Shown piece after piece: positions 28,050 to 41,531 of a stretch of 64,000 nt of DNA (the first letter of the stretch is position 1; each line of letters starts with the position of its first letter). Location: assembly GCF_964340395.1 (NCBI RefSeq), contig NC_135553.1, positions 10,118,501 to 10,182,500 of the forward strand. Reading direction: 5' to 3'. The position numbers and the translations under genes were made by a program. Origin of the DNA: Glandiceps talaboti. Lineage: Eukaryota; Hemichordata; Enteropneusta; Spengelidae. The notes under the pieces were generated by a model. The model was not told where the DNA came from, did no database searches, and worked only from the letters and a program-made list of their open reading frames with translations.

Positions 28050-28205
28050 CCCCAATTATACAGCTAGGTTGACTGGGGCACAATCATGGTTCAAATCTTG
28101 CCCAAGGACTTTAGCCATTCAGAAACAAATGGCAGTGATGGGGCTTGAACCTTCAACCTGCAGACTCCTAGCCAGCCACTCTAACCATTCGCCTATCATT
28201 ACTCC
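28050..28205 (-). mobile_element. Candidate tRNA-derived SINE fragment
   Basis: On the minus strand the sequence contains TGGTTAGAGTGG, resembling a pol III A box, followed 25-30 bases later by GGTTCAAGCCC, a near-consensus B box. It continues into a body with CTTGGGCAAGA. This is the layout of a tRNA-derived SINE head. It ends about 30 bases before the acceptor of the first TMEM94 coding exon. Confidence 0.6.
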
Positions 28206-28239
28206 TCATCACTCTTGGTCCCTCACTCTTTTGCAGGAA

Positions 28240-31200
28240 ATGTCATCGCAAGAAAAGATGGGGCTTTCTACAAGAGAAGCACTGAAGAAGCTTCATACTG
28301 TCATCCAGGGAGAAATAAGATCCTATCAGAAAGAGAAGAACTGGAAGTTGGAACAGGTACCACATCACTGCACTAGTTTGTCCTACCAACCTTACTGTAC
28401 GTTACATTGGACTAGTGCAACAAAGTTATTTCTAGCAGCTATGCTGATTTTGGTATGCTATGGGGCTGTCAATAAACCAAGGTAAGTTATTCACTGAATG
28501 AAAGTTGAAAAAAAAAACACATGAAAATAAAAGTGAAAAAAAATAGTGAACAGAAATATACAAATATTTATTTTGTGCATTTAAAATATTCTTATTGCCC
28601 AATGTTTGTCTTTGTTCAGCCAAAGAAAATATGATTGACGTGGTTGATAGATGAGTATTTTACACCTGAGTGCAGACAAAATGTTGGGGAATGATAAAGT
28701 ATCATTGGCCTATTATAATACAAAATAAAAATTCATCCATAATTCCTCAAGCACAATGTGTGCAAAATTGGATGAATAATGGTAATTTTTGAACACAGAA
28801 CACAGAACAAATGCTGTAGATGCAATATAATGACAAGGTTAATATAAAACCTATTATATTTTTTTCATTCAAATATGTATATATGATGTTCTTTGGTGTA
28901 TTTTCAGTAACTACCAGCTGGTTGTGGAAGCTATAGTCATAGTATTATTGTTAATAATTAATCTTTATGTGAGTGGAAGTGATAAGAAACTGAGGAGAAA
29001 AGAGATGCAATACCAAGCAGAACAGTTGTTGAGAATATTACAAGGTAGGTATATGTTAAGCCAGCTCTAAGTATAAGCTATACAAGTATAGTCTCAGTGC
29101 ATGGTGGTCATGTGCTATGCAACCCATGGAGTTGAGGAAGTATAGAAGGGCCTACATCATGTTGCTGCATGTCAGGGTTAATACATGTAATTAAAAAGCA
29201 CAGGAGCACAGAGTGAGAAAGGGCTGTATAAAAACTAACATTATAGAACTGGCCATTTTGCGGATGATACAGATCTGGTTTCTGTTTGAAGATGGGGATA
29301 GGTCAAGGGTCCTTGCCCAGTTCATATTTCTATCCTTAACTTTAGGATGGCCTATTTATTCCATGTTTCTTGTGACCTAATCAACATTGTATTTATGGAA
29401 TCTGAGTCAGAATGGACCAAAAGTGAAACCCTCTATGGTTGTATGTTCATACTACCAGTCTGTTTTAATATAAATTTGCTATTTGCCATTCTTAAGGTTG
29501 CATCACATCTTGTAGCAGCTGGGATGAGAAACTGTATCCTGATTTACATACACCTTTATCTAGGAGTGTGTCCATGCAGTGGACATACAGAGATGGTAGT
29601 CTTGTCAATCTACCCTGTCACTTACTGGTCAAAGATGATGTCATTGCCTTAAGACCAGGACAACTTGTACCAGCTAAAGTCAAAGAAATGCAGGTATTAA
29701 GAAGATCACCAGATCTTTATGCAGCAATCACTGTATTAAATTAGTGCTGATAGAGGTTTTTGACATGAATGCTATATGCTATGGACAGCGTGTGCTAACC
29801 ATGAAATGCCATTAACTGTTTCAATGAGTTTGGTTTACTTTTAATATTGTGATGTGACAGTGATGTTATTGCCTTTTAAGTGGGATATCGCCATTGTATA
29901 TTTATTAATCCTGACAGTAAGAATATCACCAACTTGTATATTGTACTCTCACTGACATGTTTTGACTGAGTTAGGGTGGATGTTTGGTAGGCAGGGGAAT
30001 ACAGGTCTTATTACTCCACAGTTCAGGGAATATAGATGTTATTGTTCCACAGTAAGGATTACTAGCAATGTCGGTAGCACCGGTCAGTTTGAGGTATTTT
30101 TTGAGCATTATGATTCCGTTCTAAGTCAGGGATCTGAAGGCCCTAAAACCATGGTGTTTGTAACTGATATTGTCTCTTTCATTTGTACAAAATTTTCAAC
30201 AATGTCTGTCACTGCTAGAGGAAATGTGAAGACAAACTTGGAAACCAATACAAGTAACCTGCTAACATCTGTATAAGCATTGTAAGCTGTGTTTACAGCA
30301 AGTGATATGGTTCAGTATAAAATCATGCGATTCTGATAAAAAAAAAAACCTTAAAAGGCAAAACAATAGTACAGATTTCTGTTATCTGGTTATTGTTTAT
30401 TCTGCAGTCGCCTGAAGATGTTGAGGGCCTGGAGCTTGAAGCAGGAGAACTATACAACCCTTGTACAGCTGAGATCTTAAAGGAAGTGTCTGATGCCACA
30501 GCTCACGAACCAATGAGACCTTCACAGTTCAAAGTGTTAGAAACACCTTATGCACAAATACTTAGGTGTGTAGTGCTGCATTGAGATCAGGATTTATAGA
30601 CCTAATGATTAGTGATTTCGTGAAGTACAAACTTTGCCAAATAAGCTAAATAAGTTTAGAGCCTTAATAATTTAGAACACTGACACGTTCTAGAGCGGTG
30701 CTCCTTTAGTCTGTATTATTTTGTAGCTTCTGCATAAAGGGAGAAAATGTGATCCTTCATGTTAGTTTAAAATTCTGTAAATGATCAAGTGATAGCTCAT
30801 TACTGAAGAAAGTTTGAGAATTATAATTGATTGTAAAAGTTGACAAATTATTTGTGAATGTTCTCATTGTCTTTTAACAGAAAGTGTCTATGGCATGGTA
30901 CCAGTAAACCAGTCGGTTTGTTAGAAAATAAAAGGTTGGTGTGCAATAGTTTGATGGAACGATGGATTCTACCTTTAGTTTTGGTGAGTCAAACATTATG
31001 CAGTACATGTATTATTCAAAAGAACAAATTTCAGTTTTTGTTTTTGAAATTCCTCTTGAAATGTTATAACTACAAATGAATGCTGTTTATTTTTGAAAGG
31101 TGTTGTAGTTTTGTTTTGTTTTTTGTTTCTGAGAAATCTTGAGAAGTGAAACATTAAAGAATTGATGCAATAATTGCATATTAAAAATCTCAAACCAGTC

Positions 31201-34200
31201 TTTTTAAAACCATTGATCACAACTTCAAAATATCAAAAATCATGTCAAACATATCCATATGTTTGTACAAAGTGATCACCAAACTGTATGTTATAATTGT
31301 ATGAAGCTAAATGTAATGAAATTAGTCTACTGAGGCGTATTATCTTTTCAACTCAATGCATCCTACCCCCATGGGAAGTCATTTATGATCCATTATTTTC
31401 ATTACAGATCCTCTCCCTACTGACCAATGTGATAAGATTTGTGTTTTTAAAAGATGACATGGGTCATTGGAGTACAATGTTTATCTTATTGCCTGTAAGT
31501 ATTTATAAATACAAATATAATATTTGTGATAATGATAATACAAGAACAAATATAGACATAAACATTTGACTCATGTATGTAGAGTAGCCACTTTGTTTGG
31601 AATAAATTTAAATTGTGGCCAACAACAGGTAAATAGTATGGGATATCCGTAACTTATTTCTAATAGTTTGTAATGTTTCAATTTTACAGGTATATTCAAT
31701 TTTGCCATTGTTACCATTAGTAGTTCCTGTTATATGGATACTTAGCAATGTCTATGGGGTAGCTAAGCTATTGTCATGCTTTGAAAAATCCAAGCAGTCC
31801 TCAAAGGTAGGTTTAGGTTATCATATTGTCTGATTACCAATGAATTTATCTCACGAGTGAGAAGAACATTTTTTGACGTCTCTGTATATTTCACTAGCTG
31901 GACATCATGGTGGGTAACTAGTGCCTGCTATGTTACATATTCTCGTTGACAGCATTGTGAAAGAAATTTGATTGTGTTCAGCTTTCAAAGTCCATTGGAA
32001 ATGTGAACAGCTTTGATTTCATGAACATAAATAACAGCCAGAGTCAGTATGAAATTTATGCATAGAAACTTGGTATTGTACTAAAAGAACTAATTACTCT
32101 ACCTCGGTCCTGTTTAAAAAAAACCAAGTATTTATGATACTTATTTATGATTTATGCATTTATTATATAAAAATAAGTGTACAGACACTTGAATAACAGT
32201 TTGTTCTCGCAATATTACAGGTATTAGAGACTTTACAAACAATGGAAGAAACTGACACTCTCATTAAAGTAAGTATGTTTTTCTTACAATGATTGTTTTC
32301 TCCATTTTTATTTTTCAAAGTTCAAACCCCAAACTCGGTTGCAATGCATCTGAGATAGAATCTTGTCCAGTGTTGATACGGCCACTGTTAATATATAACT
32401 CAATTGTAGTATTGACACTATTTTTTCTGTGTTTTTTTCCTAGCATGAAGTCAGCTGGTTGTCAGTATGGAGACATTTCAAGGCTGCCTTGTTTGGAAAA
32501 TGTGAAACTCTAACAAGGACTGCTAATATCATGCAGACTCTAGGCACTGTGACTGTAAGTAGATACATAAAGACATTAAATTCTGGTAGATTCTTAAATT
32601 CGCATACTGACATGGTCTGTATTTTCAACATGTACACACACACTTACTTTTTTTTTACCTGATCAACTGCCCCATCATTTTGGGTTGTCACGACAGAAAA
32701 CAAATAAACAAAAGTGTCATCCAAATCATGAATCTAATTTTTTTGCATTTTTGTCTTCTCCAGGAGTTGAGTTGTGTAGACAAAACAGGTATCTTGTCAT
32801 GGCCAAATCCATCAGTGGAGAAGGTCTTCTTCTTTAGTAGTTTACCTCCCGAAGACAGTGAGGATGAAGATGAGACGGAAGATGATGAAGAAGATGAAGG
32901 AGATAGTGAAGACAGGGAACAAAGGATGGATAAAGTCAGGATAAAAGGAACGAAGACACATAGGACTGAGTCTAAGGACAATGATTCTGTATTTGAGGAG
33001 TCGTCTCATGATGATGGTAGGTAACAGATTTGACAGTAATGGGGAGAGGGGCTTTAACAGTAAAAATGTATACAGGGGTGTGCCAAGATTATGTGATCGT
33101 TGCCATGGAAATTAGCTACAAAATTTTTATTTTTGATGAAATATCTTAAACTAAAAAAAAAACAGTTCACAAATATGTTTGATAGTTGGTAGTGATGTTC
33201 TTAGGAGTGTATAGATGATAAGTAGATCAATGCAAAGTGATGTGATCAATGTCATCATGTGTATTTCAGATGTTAAAATGTAATTTTTGGTCAAAGACCG
33301 CAAGCTTAGGTCACTTTTTTGGAATAAATGACTGAAGAATTGTTACATGTAGTTGTGTTACAATGCCGTTGGTCCTTCTTTGCTTTCAGATTGTTTTCCT
33401 GAATGTCATGTTGAAGTCTTAGATCTAACTGAAGGTCACTTGGTAAGTTTTGTCTATTCATGTCATATACTGGTAGTTACATTTGTAAATTTGGAATAGT
33501 TTGACGTATAAATTTTGAATAGTTTCACGTATGATTTCAAACAGATTATTACCAAGTATTTCAATGCTCTGCAGTGTCCCTTAGTCCGGTATTGGTATTT
33601 GCAGGGATATTATGTATTACTGTTCCAATATGAGCTTTTATCTTATACCCAATAATTGAATGATGATCTTAAATACCCATATCTAGTTGTAATATTTTTA
33701 TTATATATCTAACAAATGTTTAGTTTACATGATGAGAAGGGAATGTGTATTTATTTTATTATGACGAATTTCATCCATTTAGATTGCTATAGAAAATATG
33801 AGAGTATTTTGCAAAAACCATAGTTCTGACAAAGTATTTACTTACTCTTGTATATTGCCTGTGGTCATTGTAAATTTTACCTACCCAGCAGCTATCCAAG
33901 ATTTTCCAATCTGAAACATAGCCTGTGTATTGCAAATACTGTAAAACATGAAACTTTTCGTTAATTTCGTTGGAAAACAAAACAGCAAAAATAAGTAGTG
34001 ACTAAAATGTCTTCTTGTACATGAACACAATGTACAAATCTGGTAATTAGTTAAGATTAGTCTTTGAGAACAAGCTGAAGACTGTAAAATTGCACAAAAT
34101 CAGTTTACAGTGTATAATTAGGTAGACTGGAGATGTTGGAGGTGGCATTCGGTCTGTAGGTCATTTCATTGCTGGAATAGAATATGAGATGATACGACAT

Positions 34201-34675
34201 ATTTTTTTAATATCATTGAAATTAGTAATAAAATAATCTGAACTGTAACTTGTAAAACATGCAAAGCTATTGACTCCATGTGTGTTGTTTATTTGTTGTA
34301 ATTGTTGTTTGTTTGTTTGTTTGTTGTTGATATCAGGGAAGTGTAACAGGTTTACAGTTTGATGACCCTAACTGGCAGAGGCACCTTACATCTTTGAAAC
34401 CAATGGTAAGTTTGTAGAAATCAGTTTGCAATATTTGAATGAGAAAAACAGTTGTCCCAGCAATTTAAGGTATAGAAAAAACATTAGTCCAGAACAAAAG
34501 AATAATTCTATCTAATCCTAATGACTTCACTGATAAGATAACACTACATGTAATGTGAGAACCTGGGATTGAAACACAGGCCAATGTAAGTTTGTTATTG
34601 TTGATATTTTATTGTTGGTACTTTCATCAAAAAAGTAGCTGCTGATCCAAATTACAAATCTATGTAGTAATTGTT

Positions 34676-34718
<43 letters not shown>

Positions 34719-37700
34719 CAGTAGCAGTAGCAGTAGCAGTAGCAGTAGCAGCAGCAGCAGTAGCAGTAGTAGTGGTAGTGGTAGTGGTTGTGGTGGTGGT
34801 GATGGTGGAATGTGGAAGCATAGTTTAAGACAAGACAATGAAAACAGCAATTTCAACAGACAAATTTACACAGCCATCCAGTTACACCACAATCGCTCAA
34901 TGTTCAAAAATGGTTTTGGTAATTCTATTAGTATTCAGATTAGTCTGTAAGGTACGCCATCATTGGGCGCCCTCACACATTTTTTAGGAGAGAGGAGGCC
35001 AGTGAGGGTGGATCGTACAGTCTATATTCAGATTAAAATGATTGCAACATCTGTATGGGTTCTCTTTACAGGGTTTAAACATCTTGGTGAATACATGCAA
35101 CATGGATGCAATGGAGAAACGAACAGAATTCATAGACCATGTCACGTGTATCGCTAATCAACAGAACTTGCCTCTAGTGACAAGACGGTATGTATACAAG
35201 TCTTGAAAGATGAAAAAAAACAGACCCTCTCGGCTTTTCAGAAGTTTCTGCTGTATTGTACACAATCCACATGGTTATCAAACCACTTGGTGACTCTGTA
35301 TTGTTAGAGAATATTGACTCAAAAAGTCTTCCATGATTCAAAAAAATGAGACCCCATGCTTTTTACAAGTGGTTGCTGTGTTGTACACATGGTTTCAGGC
35401 GACCACCATTGTCTATCTCACCACTGTTTAGGAACTCTATCATCTACAACTATTGCACTCTCCATACATAGAAACTCATCATAATACATCATGTATATCA
35501 CAATTGATTTGTAATACTGCAGTGTAACCTATAACCTGGGCTGGGCCATTTGGCAGGACTCTTGGGCTTGGCTGTTAGGCATGCTACTTAGTCATTGGGC
35601 CCAGTCCAGGTTTTAGGGTATACCCCCCTTTTACCTACGGGTAGTGATTATTGATGAAACTAAAGTAGACGATTTAGCTAGCAAAGAAAAAACCTATGAA
35701 GACAAATGACAGTGTTCTATAGAAGAGTGCATGGGTCCTTCAAAATGTGATCAAAGTATTACATGAATGAAGTATCCTTAATCTTAAAACTCTTTTTTTA
35801 AAAAGACCGTATCGTACACTCAATTCTATTACAACAGGTAACAGTCAACTAAAGCATTTTCACTGCTTGTCACAATTGTTTATAGCATTCATATCAGCAA
35901 ATATAAAAGTGTATTGTTACATTTACTTATTTATTATCATCCCAGTATATGGTGTCTCTTAATGTCAAGTGCCACAACTGTTAGTATCTATACTTGATAT
36001 GTATGCTATAAACAATTGTGACAAGCAGTGAAAATGCTTTAGTTGACTGTTACCCCGTTGTAGAAGTTAAATACGGAAACTCTGTATTGAATTGTGTATT
36101 CAGTTTCAAGCTGTCATTAGATAGTGTTAGTATTCTTCAGTTCATTTCCCCCCCACAAGAGTTTTGTTAAGTCTCTTGACCTCATAGAACGAACTTTTTT
36201 TTTTTTTTACAGTTTTCTTCTCTGTCTATCACCAAGTTAGTAAAATCCTTACTTTGATAAATTGACTCTGTAAGGGGTGCCATACTTATCTCCATCTAGC
36301 CATACTTTAATATTTATTCCTTCAAACATTTTTTTTTGTCATTTCACATATGGGAATATGTTAGTACATGAATACCATCATTGCTTACAAAACTCTTCCC
36401 AATTCATAAAATTTAATAGTGAATGTATTGATTCTCTTGTGTTCCTGCAATTTGTAAATAACATTTTTGTCACCAGTCAGATGACCTGTCTATTTTGACC
36501 CTTGACCTTTGCCCTTAGTCATCACCATTGCCTATGAAACACTTCACTCACTGTTTTTTTTTCAAATTTTTATGTTGAATGATTGATTCTATTGTGTTGA
36601 GGTTCACACGACACTTTTTTGGTGACTGAATGACTTGTCCACTTTGACCTTTGACCTCCTGTCATCATCTGAGATTCACCTTCAAATTTTCTGTTGAATG
36701 CATTGATTCTATTGTGTTGAAGTTCACTTGACACTTTTAATGTCGCTAAAATGACCTGTCCACTTTGACTTTTGACCTTTGTTATCCATCATCATTTGCA
36801 ATTCTGATGTGTTTCGTTCTTTTTTGTTTTGTTATTTCTTGATATCTATCTACCCCCTCGCCATATATTTGCTGTGTTCTAGTCAGCCTGTGTGAGTATG
36901 ATTTCCTTCTACCTCTGCATGGACTCAGCTGCACACAACACAAACTTTGGTTTCTGTCTAGCTATGTCTTTCATCTCAATTCTGGGCTCTGATCATATCT
37001 CCCTTCACCACTCCTGCTAATTTATGCAAATTATATGCATATATGCAAAGCACACAGAAGAGACATATTATCGTTATGATTGTGAAGTTTATTTGTAGGA
37101 AGACAGTTTTTTTGTGTTTTACATAATTTTATGTACTGTTTAAAGTGGCCATATGGATGAGAATTTGGTATTTATTTTGGATTTTTATTTGATAAAACAA
37201 CTTCACTATGTTTTTATACTTGAAAAAATAATGTGAAATAACATATACCAAGTCTGTGTTCATAACTCAATAAACTGCAAAACATTAAACAATGTATAAA
37301 ATGTTTGTTATTGTACGTACAATAACAAACTTTTTACACTTTTTCCATCTTTTTGCAATGTATTGAGTTATGAACATGGACTTGGTATATGTTATTTCAC
37401 ATTATTTTTTCAAGTATAAAAACATAGTGAAGTTGTTTTATCAAATAAAAATCCAAAATAATTACCAAATTCTCATCCATGTGCTCACTTTAACGTCTTG
37501 AAATGTGAACTCCATATGAGATGTAGAATGCTATTCTCCTGTGTTAATAACATCTCTGTTTATGTAAGATCTCACTTTCATTGTGAGGTGCATAGATAAA
37601 TGCTGCATATGATATCAAAATGAAACTGTCAGGAAATGGAATGTATGCTTAAATCAACTTAGATACAAGCATTTACATGTACAAAGAAAACTTAGAAGTA

Positions 37701-40700
37701 AAAGCACAGGGAGGGGGAAGATTACCAGAAGAAACACATTTGTTGAGTGTGTTTGTTGGGGGGGGGGGGATGAAATTACCAGAAGGAACATATTTGTTGT
37801 CGTGTATGTGTGTGTGTGTGGTGGGGGGGGGGGGGGGGGTTGTTTGGAGAGAAACTGAGATTACCAGAAGGCGTTATCTAAGAGGGATCATGAGATTACT
37901 AGAAGGAACATGTTGGGTGTGTGGGGGGTGGAGGGGGTATTGGAAGGAACACTCAATTTCAATAGGAAAGAGTTGTTCATAGGACATTGGTTGTGCAGTA
38001 CATACATAGTATGTACTGTATGGTAGAAATTAGCATAACAAGACTGTACATTGTGTGTTTTATATAGTATAAGGTATTTGTATTGCTGCATGGATTGACT
38101 ACTAGTTATGCATTGTTGGATCATTTACTACTTATAATACAATGTAGTAAGAATTTGAGATAGTTTTGCGTTCTAATATTGATTTACCGGCATGAGAGTC
38201 AAGATAAATGTTGCCCATAGATTGAAATGTTTAAGAGTGAAAGTGATGAATTATCAATTCTGAATTTACCCATAGACCCTCCTCGTGGGTGAATGGTTCT
38301 ATGATTTTATACCAAGAATGACAAAGTTATCAAAATTTAACACATTAATATGTACATGTAGACGTACTTAGTTTCAAAACTGACGTAACTATTATAAGTG
38401 CTGATTGTATCTGCAAATGAAAAAAAAATTTCCCTTTTCTCACATTTGTTATGTATTTGTTTTGTTTTCACTACAAATTGTGAGATAAAATGTAAAATCA
38501 ACAGATATCCATGAAAATATGTAAATTCCAAAATTATGATGTCGTAAGTTCCCCATAGTAACATGACTTGAATGTGTGTATGTATGCGTAGTATTTTTGG
38601 AACAACTTAGAGAAATGGTAATTGTTTTAATAACTTGCCAATATATACTTACATCATGGAAGTATAACCCACTTTTACATGTACATATCTAACCATGTTG
38701 CTCTTTACCCATCATTTCTAAACTACTCCAGTCACCCCTCCCATCCCCTTGCCTACCTTTCTTTCTAATCTGTCCAGCTTTCTCTTCTATTCCATAAAGC
38801 TAATGAAGATTCTTTGCATGACAGTCTGTCTGAAAATGTTTTGAAAATCATACTTATGCACAGGTTTTAAATTTATACCAGTAAACTTGAAACACAATGT
38901 CATCTGGCGTGACACAAATTGTACTGATATCGCTACATTTTATCACCTGGCTTGACTCAAATTGTACTGATATTGCTACATTTTATCGTCTGGCGTGACA
39001 CAAATTGTACTGATATTGCTACATTTTATCGTCTGGCTTGACACAAATTGTACTGATATCGCTACATTTCATTGCCAGACTCAACAAAAATCTTACCAAC
39101 ATCGCTACATTTTATCACCTGGCTTGACTCAAATTGTACTGATATTGCTACATTTTATCGTCTGGCGTGACACAAATTGTACTGATATTGCTACATTTTA
39201 TCGTCTGGCTTGACACAAATTGTACTGATATCGCTACATTTTATCACCTGGCTTGACACAAATTGTACTGATATCGCTACATTTTATCACCTGGCTTGAC
39301 ACAAATTGTACTGATATCGCTACATTTTATCACCTGGCTTGACACAAATTGTACTGATATCGCTACATTTCATTGCCAGACTCAACAAAAATCTTACCAA
39401 CATCGCTACATTTTATCATCTGGCGTGACACAAATGTACTGATATCGCTACATTTCATTGCCAGACTCAACAAAAATCTTACCAACATTACTACGTTTTA
39501 TCATCTGGCGTGACACAAATTGTACTGATATTGCTACGTTTTATCGTCTGGCGTGACACAAATTGTACTGATATCGCTACATTTTATCATCTGGCTCAAT
39601 ATAAATTTTATTGATATTGTTACATTTTATTGTCAGGCTTGAGACAAATTGTACTGATATTGTTGTATTTCATTGTCAAGCTCAACAAAGATTTTACCAA
39701 CATCGCTACATTTTATTGTCTGGCATGACATAAATAAAATCTTATTATTAAACATCGCTATATTTTATCATCTGAAAATATAGCATTGTTGGAAAGAATT
39801 CAGTCAATCCAGATGATCAAATTCAGCAATATTAGTAAGATTTTTTATAGAAATGAGATGACATTATGTTCAATGGTTCAATCATAAATATGTCCTGAGT
39901 ATTAGTAGTTATTTTCACACAGCTGTACAGGAACAACTCCAACCTTGTATAGGTGCCAATATATGTGTAAACACACACATATCTGTAACCCATCCTGAGA
40001 GTGTCTCGACTAAAAACCATCCATTGGAACACTAATCATTGTTAACCAGCATATCGTCAAATACTTTCCTCTTCAGAATAGTTGCTGAGATGCAGGATAT
40101 TGACACAGCAGTATACCAACTTGTGTGTTGTCAATGTTGCATGGAATTTAATACTAACAGAATGACTCTATTTTGTACAGCATCATGGTCATGTTAATAT
40201 AATATATACAAATCGTTGTCATACTTGTCTATAGTCTTGCTTCTAACTAATCAAGTTTTTTAAACCTACAGGTGTCTGTGTGACCTTGCTCGGTTGATGG
40301 GCTTCTCAGAACAAGCGGGTGATGCATTTGAATTACAGCAACAGTTAGCTACATACAGAAAAGTGGTGAGTAATTGTTTGATTAACAACAGCTGTTAATT
40401 ACATACAGAAAATATATGAGATACAAGAGGCACCAGTTAAAGGCCCATGATTCAATCCTAGGTTCTCACTTTAGTGCTATTTTATCAGTGGAACCATAAG
40501 GATTACATAGGGATAATTTGTTTGTTCTGGACTAAGATCTTCTATAGGTCTACCAGACAACTGTTTTTTCAAACCAACAGTAGAATCCTGATTTGACATG
40601 GCCCTTTAACCAGACAAACCTTGCTGTTGTGACGGCACTACCCATATCCACATAATACAAGACAGTTTGACTTCAGATAAAAGCAGGTGGGATAGTGACA

Positions 40701-41500
40701 TAAACCATATATTTTGAGTTTTCGAAAATTAATGACCTTGTTATCCAAACATAAACTGTTTTGAAGACCTCTTCACCAATTGAGAATAAATTGAAGAGAC
40801 CACCACAGTGTTAGTAGACAATCTTAAAGTGGCCATATGGATGAGGATTGGTTATTTATTTTGGAGTTTTAATTTATGAAACAATTTTATAATGGCTTTT
40901 ACTTGAAAATCAATATGAAACAACATTGACTATAAGTCCTTTTTTGTAACTCAATACATTGCAAAGAGCTACAAAATGTGTAAAAATTTGTGTTATTGTA
41001 TGTTCAATAACAGCATTTTAGACGACATTTATTATGATTTTGCAATTAATTGAGTCACAAACAAAGATTTAGCTTATGTTGTTTCACAACAATTTTTCAA
41101 GTAGGAAGCCATGATAAAATTGTTTTATAAATTGAAAATCTAAAATAACTACCCAATCCTCATCCATATGGCCACTTTAATAAACCATCTCCTTGATCAC
41201 AGCTCTTTCATGAACGATTTCCATGTGATATATGATTATGTAATATTTTGTATTTATTCACAGCCTATATCTGCAATGCAAACTGAAAGTGTACACAGTG
41301 TCAAGGTGCGGAAGACAATGTCATTTCACAAAAAGTATACCCTACCTCATATGATGTCTGTGGTTGTTGGTGGTGTCAACACAATTAATACAGGTAAGAT
41401 AGAGATATGATGAATAACACATGATAGAAATATAATAAGTTCATTATGTTTGCTAATGAAAATTATTCCACAGGTACCAGTGATTTCTTACATCAGTTCA

Positions 41501-41531
<31 letters not shown>

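Larger units (their letters stand above)
26934..28236. other. Spacer between divergent TLR and TMEM94 genes
   Basis: About 1.3 kb separates the two start codons, which point away from each other. It should hold both 5' untranslated regions and promoters, but I recognise no TATA box or other decisive element. The right half is filled by repeats (27650-27920 and 28050-28205). A short internal duplication around TTCAGAAGTG lies near 27100-27160. Confidence 0.5.

Noticed and set aside
28137-28200. A functional tRNA gene
   Set aside because: A- and B-box-like motifs are present, but I cannot fold a full cloverleaf with an anticodon arm; SINE is the better reading.
27991-28239. N-terminal extension of TMEM94 upstream of ATG 28240
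   Set aside because: The extra codons come from SINE-like sequence and a splice acceptor lies directly before the ATG region.
34527-34856. Poly-Leu membrane-like protein on the minus strand
   Set aside because: Reading of a (GTA)n/(GCA)n repeat.
38995-39213. Repetitive hydrophobic peptide frame
   Set aside because: 43-bp minisatellite; the frame breaks with unit variants.
38899-39776. CRISPR array
   Set aside because: Units are contiguous with no unique spacers and the context is an animal intron; it is a minisatellite. The same applies to 22050-23540 and 57622-58012.
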